Shown here: positions 39,301-51,300 of the stretch, piece after piece
Layout of the letters: each line of letters starts with the position of its first letter
Numbering within the stretch: position 1 is the stretch's first letter
Assembly (NCBI RefSeq): GCF_914767665.1
Contig: NC_059501.1
Location: 38,044,501-38,108,500, forward strand
Direction: 5' to 3'
DNA length: 64,000 bases
Origin: Harmonia axyridis
Lineage: Eukaryota > Arthropoda > Insecta > Coleoptera > Coccinellidae
Position numbers and translations under genes: made by a program
Notes under the pieces: model-generated
Databases searched by the model: none
Seen by the model: the letters and a program-made list of their open reading frames with translations, nothing else
Told to the model about the DNA's origin: nothing

Positions 39301-42300
39301 TTGGGCAGAAATTCATTTATTGACCTTCAAACTGGAAATTGCTCAAAGAGAACACGATGAATCAGAAGAAAGCCTGAATAAAGGAAATTTTTTTAAGTGT
39401 TTCGATTCCTTTTCGAAACATAATCCTTTATTCAAGAAAAAACTGAATGTAACTGGTCTAAATGCAGAATATCTTCACTCAAGTATACAGAATGAATTAT
39501 TGAAAATACTGGGAAATGGGGTAATGAGAAATATAAGGGATAAACTCAATTAAGCCGGATTTTATGCAGTTTTGGCGGACGAAACTGAGGATTTGTCTGA
39601 AAACGAATCATTTTTGAATATCTGAAAAATTCTGAAATAAAAGAAGCTTTCCTAGGTTTTGTTCATGCAGAAAAACTGAATGCTGACTCACTTACATTCA
39701 TGATAAAAGATACTTTTTTACGCCGGTAAGGTTAGCTCCCGGCCGGCCAGCTCACCATTCATTCCACCACGGTCAAACACACTTTCGTCATTTTCGATAT
39801 TTGAATTGAATTTCTAGATGCGTGAATGTAATAAATTTAGGTTCATCTTATAGAGAAATGAGAGATCTAGCGAGTAGTAATTTTTAGTTTACATAAGCTA
39901 CATCTAGGGATCAATTTCAGGATGGAATTGAAGAATTTCATGCCGGCCGAAGAGATATTCGTGATTTTTATATTTTCCGAATGAGCGGCCAAAGATGAAT
40001 TTTAGTCCATGGTATGAAGGATTGAAAAAGCCATAAATATTGTTTTTTTCGTTCACATTGGGTAACTCTAAAGGCCCAGCTCCACTACATGAATTGTATG
40101 ATATCATGCCGGCCGGATAGTTTTTCGTGTTTTTCATGTTTTTCGAATAAGCGGCCAAAGATGAAATTTAGTCTATGGCCCCAGCTCCACGACATGAATT
40201 GTATGATATCATGCCGGCCGGATAGTTTTTCGTGTTCTTCATGTTTTTCGAATAAGCGGCCAAAGATGAAATATAGTCCATGTTATGAAGGATTGAAAAA
40301 GCCATTAGTATTGAAATTTTCTTCCACATTGATTTTCCCTAAGGCCCCAGCTCCACGACATGAATTGTATGATATCATGCCGGCCGGATAGTTTTTCATG
40401 TTTTTCGAATAAGCGGCCAAAGATGAAATTAAGTCCATGTTATGAAGGATTGAAAAAGCCATAAATATTGAAATTTTCGTTCACATTGGTTACCCCTAAG
40501 ACCCCAGCTCTACGACCTGAATAGTATGTTATCGTGCCGGCCGGATAGTTTTTCGTGTTCTTCATGTTTTTCGAATAAGCGGCCAAAGATGAAATTTAGT
40601 CCATATTATGAAGGATTGAAAAAGCCATAAATATTGAAATTTTCGTTCACATTGGTTAACCCTATGGCCCCAGCTCCACGACATGAATTGTATGATATCA
40701 TGCCGGCCGGATAGTTTTTCATGTTTTTCGAATAAGCGGCCAAAGATGAAATTAAGTCCATGTTATGAAGGATTGAAAAAGCCATAAATATTGAAATTTT
40801 CGTTCACATTGGTTAACCCTATGGCCCCAGCTCCACGACATGAATTGTATGATATCATGCCGGCCGGATAGTTTTTCATGTTTTTCGAATAAGCGGCCAA
40901 AGATGAAATTAAGTCCATGTTATGAAGGATTGAAAAAGCCATAAATATTGAAATTTTCGTTCACATTGGTTAACCCTATGGCCCCAGCTCCACGACATGA
41001 ATTGTATGATATCATGCCGGCCGGATAGTTTTTCATGTTTTTCGAATAAGCGGCCAAAGATGAAATTAAGTCCATGTTATGAAGGATTGAAAAAGCCATA
41101 AATATTGAAATTTTCGTTCACATTGGTTAACCCTATGGCCCCAGCTCCACGACATGAATTGTATGATATCATGCCGGCCGGATAGTTTTTCATGTTTTTC
41201 GAATAAGCGGCCAAAGATGAAATATAGTCCATGTTATGAAGGATTGAAAAAGCCATAAGTATTGAAATTTTCTTCCACATTGGTTTTCCCTAAGGCCCCA
41301 GCTCCACGACATGAATTGTATGATATCATGCCGGCCGGATAGTTTTTCATGTTTTTCGAATAAGCGGCCAAAGATGAAATATAGTCCATGTTATGAAGGA
41401 TTGAAAAAGCCATAAGTATTGAAATTTTCTTCCACATTGGTTTTCCCTAAGGCCCCAGCTCCACGACATGAATTGTATGATATCATGCCGGCCGGATAGT
41501 TTTTCATGTTTTTCGAATAAGCGGCCAAAGATGAAATTAAGTCCATGTTATGAAGGATTGAAAAAGCCATAAATATTGAAATTTTCGTTCACATTGGTTA
41601 CCCCTAAAACCCCAGCTCTACGACCTGAATAGTATGTTATCGTGCCGGCCGGATAGTTTTTCGTGTTCTTCATGTTTTTCGAATAAGCGGCCAAAGATGA
41701 AATTTAGTCCATATTATGAAGGATTGAAAAAGCCATAAATATTGAAATTTTCGTTCACATTGGTTAACCCTATGGCCCCAGCTCCACGACATGAATTGTA
41801 TGATATCATGCCGGCCGGATAGTTTTTCATGTTTTTCGAATAAGCGGCCAAAGATGAAATTAAGTCCATGTTATGAAGGATTGAAAAAGCCATAAATATT
41901 GAAATTTTCGTTCACATTGGTTAACCCTATGGCCCCAGCTCCACGACATGAATTGTATGATATCATGCCGGCCGGATAGTTTTTCGTGTTTTTCATGTTT
42001 TTCGAATAAGCGGCCAAAGATGAAATATAGTCCATGTTATGAAGGATTGAAAAAGCCATAAGTATTGAAATTTTCTTCCACATTGGTTTTCCCTAAGGCC
42101 CCAGCTCCACGACATGAATTGTATGATATCATGCCGGCCGGATAGTTTTTCATGTTTTTCGAATAAGCGGCCAAAGATGAAATATAGTCCATGTTATGAA
42201 GGATTGAAAAAGCCATAAGTATTGAAATTTTCTTCCACATTGGTTTTCCCTAAGGCCCCAGCTCCACGACATGAATTGTATGATATCATGCCGGCCGGAT

Positions 42301-45300
42301 AGTTTTTCATGTTTTTCGAATAAGCGGCCAAAGATGAAATTAAGTCCATGTTATGAAGGATTGAAAAAGCCATAAATATTGAAATTTTCGTTCACATTGG
42401 TTACCCCTAAGACCCCAGCTCTACGACCTGAATAGTATGTTATCGTGCCGGCCGGATAGTTTTTCGTGTTCTTCATGTTTTTCGAATAAGCGGCCAAAGA
42501 TGAAATTTAGTCCATATTATGAAGGATTGAAAAAGCCATAAATATTGAAATTTTCGTTCACATTGGTTACCCCTAAGACCCCAGCTCTACGACCTGAATA
42601 GTATGTTATCGTGCCGGCCGGATAGTTTTTCGTGTTCTTCATGTTTTTCGAATAAGCGGCCAAAGATGAAATTAAGTCCATGTTATGAAGGATTGAAAAA
42701 GCCATAAATATTGAAATTTTCGTTCACATTGGTTACCCCTAAGACCCCAGCTCTACGACCTGAATAGTATGTTATCGTGCCGGCCGGATAGTTTTTCGTG
42801 TTCTTCATGTTTTTCGAATAAGCGGCCAAAGATGAAATTTAGTCCATATTATGAAGGATTGAAAAAGCCATAAATATTGAAATTTTCGTTCACATTGGTT
42901 AACCCTATGGCCCCAGCTCCACGACATGAATTGTATGATATCATGCCGGCCGGATAGTTTTTCATGATTTTCGAATAAGCGGCCAAAGATGAAATTAAGT
43001 TCATGTTATGAAGGATTGAAAAAGCCATAAATATTGAAATTTTCGTTCACATTGGTTAACCCTATGGCCCCAGCTCCACGACATGAATTGTATGATATCA
43101 TGCCGGCCGGATAGTTTTTCATGTTTTTCGAATAAGCGGCCAAAGATGAAATTAAGTCCATGTTATGAAGGATTGAAAAAGCCATAAATATTGAAATTTT
43201 CGTTCACATTGGTTAACCCTATGGCCCCAGCTCCACGACATGAATTGTATGATATTATGCCGGCCGGATAGTTTTTCGTGTTTTTCATGTTTTTCGAATA
43301 AGCGGCCAAAGATGAAATATAGTCCATGTTATGAAGGATTGAAAAAGCCATAAGTATTGAAATTTTCTTCCACATTGGTTTTCCCTAAGGCCCCAGCTCC
43401 ACGACATGAATTGTATGATATCATGCCGGCTGGATAGTTTTTCATGTTTTTCGAATAAGCGGCCAAAGATGAAATATAGTCCATGTTGTGAAGGATTGAA
43501 AAAGCCATAAATATTGAAATTTTCATTCACTTTGGTTACCCCTAAGGGCCCAGCTCCACGACCTGAATAGTATGATATTGTGCCGGCCGGATAGTTTTTC
43601 GTGTTTTTCATGTTTTTCGAATAATCCATTCAAAAACGCAAGGGTAACAGGAGATTTTACATGTATCAATTAATGAACTTTCAAATAATTCAATAATCAC
43701 AGAGCTATCAGTTCAGTTTCTTAAACTTAACTTAAACGTAACGAAATCAACAAGGACGTTTTATCAAAAAAAAAAAATATTATCACATTATTTCGAGGTA
43801 ACTTTTCCTACATTAATCAACAAAAAACTATGAAAATGCACGTAATATAATAACGCAATAATAACGATCTATAAGCAGACATCACAAGAAAAGAACTATT
43901 GGTGACACATAAAATGACATTTTATGACTGACAAAATTTTCAACAATTATACACCTGCATAATAAAGTAATTCCGGATTTAGGAATAGACCAGTTCCTCA
44001 GTACAGAAACATTATCATTTTGCTTATTTCACAATTAATTAATCATGCTTGTATTATCCATCAGTGATGAATTTAATGCTGTCCTATTTCTGATTGTTAT
44101 ACATAATTTCCAAACACATGCAACTAGGGCAGTATTATTTTCGTCAGTGATCAATAATATAAGCCTGATTAAATTATTGTGAAATATTCAAAATATCATC
44201 GTTTCTGTATACCTTCAGGAATATTATTTACAAACTTCGCAAATGAAGTATTCTCCTTGGGGTGGTATATCGAATGTTCTATTCTTATGCTGAATACATT
44301 TTAGATGAATGAATCTCATACACATTTCACATATCAGCAAAGTATCATTCGATTTTTCAGAGCTACCACAATATAAGCAGGATTTCTTCATATTACTGGA
44401 TCTGGTGATCATCATTTTTTTTATATATGTTCGATATTAAATTGGATCGAAATTCATGTCCGGTGCGATCCGATGCATAATGCAAGATGCATAATAAATA
44501 ACAAACACCCCACAATTGAAGGAATCTCGTTCAAGGGGAAGATCATTTTTGGTTGCTTCAAAAAGGTTGGTGTTAAGGTTTGTGTGGAATTTTTTATTAT
44601 ATCGTACTAGAAATTTGTTCATTTTTTTCATAAAATTGCCACCTTTATTGGAACCTGATGGATCTAAATAAAGAAATTCACTTTTTCGTAGGTCTATGTA
44701 AACCAAAACCCAATGGTTATTATTCTGATTGAAAGGCATTACAATTTTAGAATCATATTTCAAGTTTGGAAACACCGGTGAAATATGTCGTTTCCGCGAG
44801 AAAATCTCCGCACTGAATTCATCACCTACTACTGTGAATTCAGGATAAATAGAATCTTTTTTGAAAATTTCCAAGCAGAACCCAATCAGATTACCGTCCA
44901 ACCAAGAATTTACCTCATCACCATTCATTTCTGGTGTGTTCAACCTTTCGAATGAGTCGTTGAAGAGATATTTCAAATGATCTGCTCGACATTCCATGAA
45001 ATCGTATTTGGCTACAACGTATGATGTTTTTCTCACTTTTTCATAATATTTATAGTCATCTATAATTATTCAGAAGAGAAAATTGCTTGTAGACAATTTC
45101 AGATGTATTATTATTGGTTGTGCAATACTTATTTAAGAACCTCTTCTTGAAAAATGTATGAGTTCTCTTTACCCTTTTTGCCCACTGTTCTTCACACACC
45201 ACCTTCTTTCTATTTTTTTTCGAAGCACATTTGTTTTTGTCTATATCATATTTGCACATTTTATAAATTCCCAATACATATGTTCTTTGTTTTCTAATGA

Positions 45301-48300
45301 AACTTGAGCATTTCATTCTGAGATGATTATTCAGGATGTTGTTTTTCAAAATGCCGAAATAACTCTCGATTGGTGCATTACACGACCTTTCTTCAGCTAT
45401 ATGGGTCATACTGTTTGAATGATTATTATCAACAATACTGTCATAAGTATTACTAATATATTAAATTAATGGCATTTCATTGAAAGAAAGACAAGTGGCA
45501 TTTATTTCAGCCATACTGAAGTCAGTCACCACCCTATCAAAATTTGGCCAAATATTACTTTGACTGCGCCAATAAGTCTTGAAATTATTTAACCACCCCA
45601 AGATGGCAGTGATATCATGTCTCGAAGAAATGAAATCTGACACTGGACATACATTTTTAGTTGAATTTAATTGAATGACCAAAGAATATAGCAAAATACG
45701 TTTTTCGTCCTGATTGCAATTAGGCTGTCGTACCACAGTTCCGGTGGCATCCAAAAAAACTGATTTTTTATTTTTGCTTTCTTTCAAACTCAATTTCAAC
45801 ATATCCATCTGCTCTTTGCTATGAATGTATGCTAATGTAGGTTCACCAGTTTGTTGAATATAATTTGAATTCTTTCTTCTCATCAAATGTAGATCAATGA
45901 GATCATCTTCATCTCTATCGAGACGTTTTAGTGTTTCCGACCTAATATTTTTGAAAACCTGTCGAGATTTTATTTTTTGTAAATTATTTTTTCCTAACAA
46001 AGTTGCGTCAATAAACAAAGATATAGGTTTCTCATTTTTATATTTTTGGCCGATCAAGTCTCGTTCAATACCTCTTACTTGCCTGGTTAGTTGTATGCTG
46101 TGGTTGAAATTATGAGAAGAGCTATTTACTTTGAACAAGAGGCCTTTGTCGTTAAGACTGCTTAAATCACATTTCATTGCGAATATTTTGCAATTCAAAT
46201 GACCACAGTAAGCATATATTGTCAAAAATTTGCGATTTTTCGTGAACCAGTATTTTTTAACGTTTATGGTACAGGTATTATTCACAAACTGAAATATTTT
46301 CGATTTCAAAACAAAGACATAAATTCCCTCTTTGAGGATATTATTGTTTTCGTCGTATATGTCTGCCCACTCTTGAAGAGTCATAAGAAACTCTCCCTCT
46401 GATATATCACAAATGACTTTCTTTTTTAATTATGAGTCTCCTTCGAATTTGTTACACTCTTTTTTCAGGGTTGTTTTTTGGTTGTTGGTACTACCATGGT
46501 AATACCCGTGAATGATTATATCTTTTATATGATTCATCGAATATGTGTTTGACAGTAACCGGAAAATCATTTTCGTCGTCTGTGACTTTCGTGCTTCCTG
46601 TTGATGTTCTTTCTTTACCGATTTCTTTTGAGCGATCGTCTGTATTAATGATAATGGATTCATTCAATCCGGTACAATCTCTACTTGAAGCAATGATGTT
46701 GAAATGAACTTTTATATTATTTGAATTACGTTTTAAAATTCTAAGGATATTTTTCCTATAGTAATAATCATTTTCTCCATAGAATTGTATCGCTGCATTA
46801 ATGATTGTCTCACTATTGATATTCAAGGCTACTGCATCCTTGAAGGACAATTTCAAACTGGTGAAATATTCTGCCAATGCTCTCTTGTCAACTACAGTTC
46901 TTTCGGAATTCATTAGTTCCATGGTTTATCAATATGTCTCACGAACGAATAGAAGAACCGAGTCAGGAATTACTTGAAGGTAACCTGAAAATAGTATTGA
47001 CATAATATAGCAATATTACTTAAATGTAAAATCTCATTTGAATCAACTAATAACTTACAATTTTGATATGAAGGTATTCAATTTCAATTCATCCAATAAG
47101 AATCTTTGTTTAAGACTGCTGATTTTTAATATTGCATATACTATTGTTGTACAGGGTGCGCAAATTTCGATTTGTTAGCACTACAACTTTTAAACCTGAG
47201 GTGATAGACAAAACCTGATAACTGATTTTATTCGTATGCGCGTTCGAATCTGAATAGGCTCAATTACTTTACGAGGTACGAGAAAAAACTGAGAAAAAAT
47301 GTTCTCTACAACTTACTGATGCCGAACATTTATACGGATTATACGATAATATTCGGCAAGTGTGTGCAAGTATTCATCTGTGGCACTGAAATATCCAGCC
47401 CTCAAAGAGTCCGACGAATATTTATTTATTCTCCTTCATCTGGATATAATAAACACAAACAAACGATTCAGAGCAATCCGAGAGGTCGTCGGTGAAACCA
47501 GAACGTCCTAATAGATTAATAGAAGCATTTTTGCAACAAAATACAGATTACATATTCACTTGGTCCGTTTTCTGGCTGATCGAGCGATATTTCGAAAACT
47601 ACAATAGCTATAGGCTTCCCGTTTTTTCAGTTTAATTTGTTCATATAATGGACTAAATTTCATCTTTGGCCGCTTATTCGAAAAACATGAAAAACACGAA
47701 AAACTATCCGGCCGGCATGATATCATACAATTCATGTCGTGGAGCTGGGCCTTTAGAGGTACCCAATGTGAACGAAAAAAACAATATTTATGGCTTTTTC
47801 AATCCTTCATGCCATGGACTAAATTTAATCCTTGGCCGCATATTCGAAAAACATGAAAAACACGAAAAACTGTCCGGCCGGCATGATATCATACAATTCA
47901 TGTCGTGGAGCTGGGGCCATAGGGTTAACCAATGTGAACGAAAATTTCAATATTTATGGCTTCTTCAATCCTTCATAACATGGACTAAATTTCATCTTTG
48001 GCCGCTTATTCGAAAAACATGAAAAACACGAAAAACTATCCGGCCGGCATGATATCATACAATTCATGTCGTGGAGCTGGGCCGTTAGAGGTACCCAATG
48101 TGAACGAAAAAAACAATATTTATGGCTTTTTCAATCCTTCATGCCATGGACTAAATTTAATCCTTGGCCGCATATTCGAAAAACATGAAAAACACGAAAA
48201 ACTGTCCGGCCGGCATGATATCATACAATTCATGTCGTGGAGCTGGGGCCATAGGGTTAACCAATGTGAACGAAAATTTCAATATTTATGGCTTCTTCAA

Positions 48301-51300
48301 TCCTTCATAACATGGACTAAATTTCATCTTTGGCCGCTTATTCGAAGAACATGAAAAACACGAAAAACTATCCGGCAGGCATGATATCATACAATTCATG
48401 TCGTGGAGCTGGGGCCTTAGGGGTAACTAATGAGAACGAAAATTTCAATGCTTATGGATTTTTCAATCCTTCATAACAATGGACTAACTTTCATCTTTGG
48501 CCGCTTATTCGAAAAACATGAAAAACTATCCGGCCGGCATGATATCATACAATTCAAGTCATGGAGCTGGGCATTTAGAGGTACCCAATGTGAACCAAAA
48601 AAACATTATTTATTCCTTTTTCAATTCTTCATACCATGGACTAAATTCATTTTTGGCCGCTTATTCGAAAAACATGAAAAACTCGAAAAACCATCCGGCT
48701 GGCACGATATCATACTATTCAGGTCGTGGAGCTGGGGCCTTAGGGGTAACCAATGTGAACGAATATTTCAATATTTATGGCTTTTTCAATCCTTCATAAT
48801 ATGGACTAAATTTCATCTTTGACCGCTCATTCGGAAAATATAAAAATCACGAATATCTCTTCGGCCGTCATGAAATTCTTCAATTCCATCCTGAAATTGA
48901 TCCCTAGATGTAGCTTATGTGAACGAAAAATTACCACTCGCTTGATATTTCATTTCTCTATAAGTTGAACCTAAATTTATTACATTCACGCATCTAGAAA
49001 TTCCATTCAAATATCGAAAATGACGAAAGTGTGTTTGACCGTGGTGGAATGAATGGTGCCCGTGGAGCTGGCCGGCCGGGGGCTAACCTTACCGGCGTTA
49101 CTTTTTTGAGGCATAATCTCCAACTCCAGAAATGTATAGCTGAAGCATAGGACGGAGCCAATGTTATGAGTAGTAAATTGAGTGGAGTACCCCATGCCGT
49201 GTACAGTGCATCCCATTTTGGATGAGACAGCCAGGTTTCTCGCTTGTTATTTAAGATAGAGCCTTGCGGTTTTCACGTTCCTACTTTTTCGTGAAACTCA
49301 AGTTGGTCTAATCAGATTTTGCATAACTGTTTCCGTTCAAGAGATACAGGGTGATTTTGGAAATTGATACTTTTCGGACCCCTCCTTTATCTCCGAAGTT
49401 ATTAGAAATAATGCTGAGCTGAAAACTACGTCTGAATCAGAATTCTACGTAGAATCCAGTGGCGTACTCAATATTTTTTTTCGGGGTATGGTTTCGAAGA
49501 TTCAACACAAACCTACATTTTTTTCAATGGAACACCATGTATATCATTACTTCGTTGAATTCTTTATTTTTTTCCCTTCATAATGATGTATGATACTATG
49601 TAGGTAGGATGTTCAGAAATGTTAAAAAAGCACTAAAACATCAAATAATGATGATTTTTTGTAAATGGGCCATGAATTTTCTATGTTTCGATAAGAGGAT
49701 TATTACTTTCTATTTTTAAAAGTATTAGGTCATTGATGATACAAACATCCTTGTTGTTATTATGGCTACTATGCATTTGGGAGCATTGTTTTATCAAGTA
49801 GGCATTGGAGGGAAAAAAACCAATCTGATCTAGCTGTCATCGCTATGAATTATGGTTATTATTATTGATTCTTCTTTCATATGGGAAATCCATTGTCCAT
49901 TAACAAAAAATCATTATTTGATGTTTTAGTGTTTTTTAACATTTCTGAACATCCTACCTACATAGTATCATACATCATTTCGAAGGGAAAAAAATAACGA
50001 ATTCAACGAAGTGATGATATACATGGTGTTCCATTTAAAAAAATATAGGTTTGTGTTGAATCTTCAAAACCATACCCCGAAAAAAAAATTGAGTACGCCA
50101 ATGGATTCTACGCAGAATTCTGATTCAGGCGTAGTTTGTACCTCAGCATTATTTCTAATAACTTCGGAGATAAAGGAGGGGTCCGAAAAGTATCAATTTC
50201 CAAAATCGCCCTGTATCTCTTGAACGGAAACAGTTGTACAAAATCTGATTAGAACAACTTGAGTTTCACGAAAAAGTAGGACAGGAACGTGAAAACCGCA
50301 AGGCTCTATCTTAAAAAACAAGCGGGAAACCTCGTTGTCTCGCCCAAAATGGGATGCACTGTACATATATTGTTATAATCACGTGTGAGCATTTGTATAA
50401 CTTCATGAATAACTCAACAGTTCACACTGAATTCATCAATCTACAAAAAAATATATGGCCGCTGAGGCAGCAACAGAAAGACCTGAAAATATTACAACTA
50501 TTGCTTAAGGACTCAGGTCGATGGCCACAAATACATTTATTATTATTATTATTACAACTAGCTCGATGGTCAATTCAACACAGAACGTGCCATGTGTTAG
50601 AAGAAACTTTTTAGGCAGTAATCGGTACACTTCACATTTTTGCCACAAAAAATACTGATCGGGGTCTCGAAGCTAAAGGTTTAATACAGAATTTAAATGA
50701 AACATTCCTTGTGTACCGGGTTTTTCACCATAAATTGACCCCTCCTTTAACTTTGTTACTGAGAGATATACAAAAAAATGTTTTCTACAAAAGTTTCACG
50801 AAATCGACTAGTGTTTTTCAGAATGATTCCACCAAATGAAATATATACAGAGTGGGCAACATATTGATTGCAACTTAATTTTTTCAAATGGAACACCCTG
50901 TATATTCTTCTTTATTTGACTAGCTCTTTTTCCCCTGTTGTCGAATATGTTGGGCCTATCTCTCTTATTCTGAGTTCCACAGATGAGTTTCAAATTTTAA
51001 GAACCACCTGTCAAGCTAAGTAGGTGATCAGTTTCCAAGTGGAAGGCTGCGATAATTCAAAATGCCTTTTTTTGAATTATCTCGTTGGAAACGATATATG
51101 ACATACCTTTGTCATTGAATGAACCTATTCATCGAATATGCACTACACAGAAGCGGAAAAATTTGAAATATTTTCACTTCCCGAGAAGAACAATAAAAAT
51201 AAGAAAGCTACAAGAAGAGAATAAATGGAGTTGCATCCAAATCATCCGATTCCAATTTATAGTGAAAAACGTATGTCATATCGTTGCCAACGAGATAACC

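Larger units (their letters stand above)
39720..49098. mobile_element. Foldback Mutator-like element (FB/NOF type) with Ulp1 protease and PHD finger
   Basis: The ends are ACGCCGGTAAGGTTAGC and GCTAACCTTACCGGCGT, flanked on both sides by TACTTTTTT (39711-39719 and 49099-49107). A perfect 9-bp duplication is diagnostic of Mutator-like elements, including Drosophila FB. The outermost 200 bp or so of each end are inverted copies. Inside them are tandem arrays in opposite orientation (about 24 units left, about 8 right). The 3.4-kb interior carries the - strand ORFs described separately. The element interrupts a hAT transposase ORF. Long inverted repeats built of tandem units plus a NOF-like gene match the foldback-element plan; the Ulp1 and PHD parts go beyond the classical Drosophila FB-NOF description as I know it. 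Confidence 0.9.

Noticed and set aside
39940..43625. CRISPR-like or satellite array
   Set aside because: Units of 157/166 bp are head-to-tail without spacers and lie inside an element with a 9-bp duplication, in a eukaryotic genome. They are part of its inverted ends.
41077..43629. Series of 62-114 aa antisense ORFs with MAFSILHNM
   Set aside because: Repeat-driven open frames. The same occurs in the right array on the other strand, and there is no sign of coding constraint.
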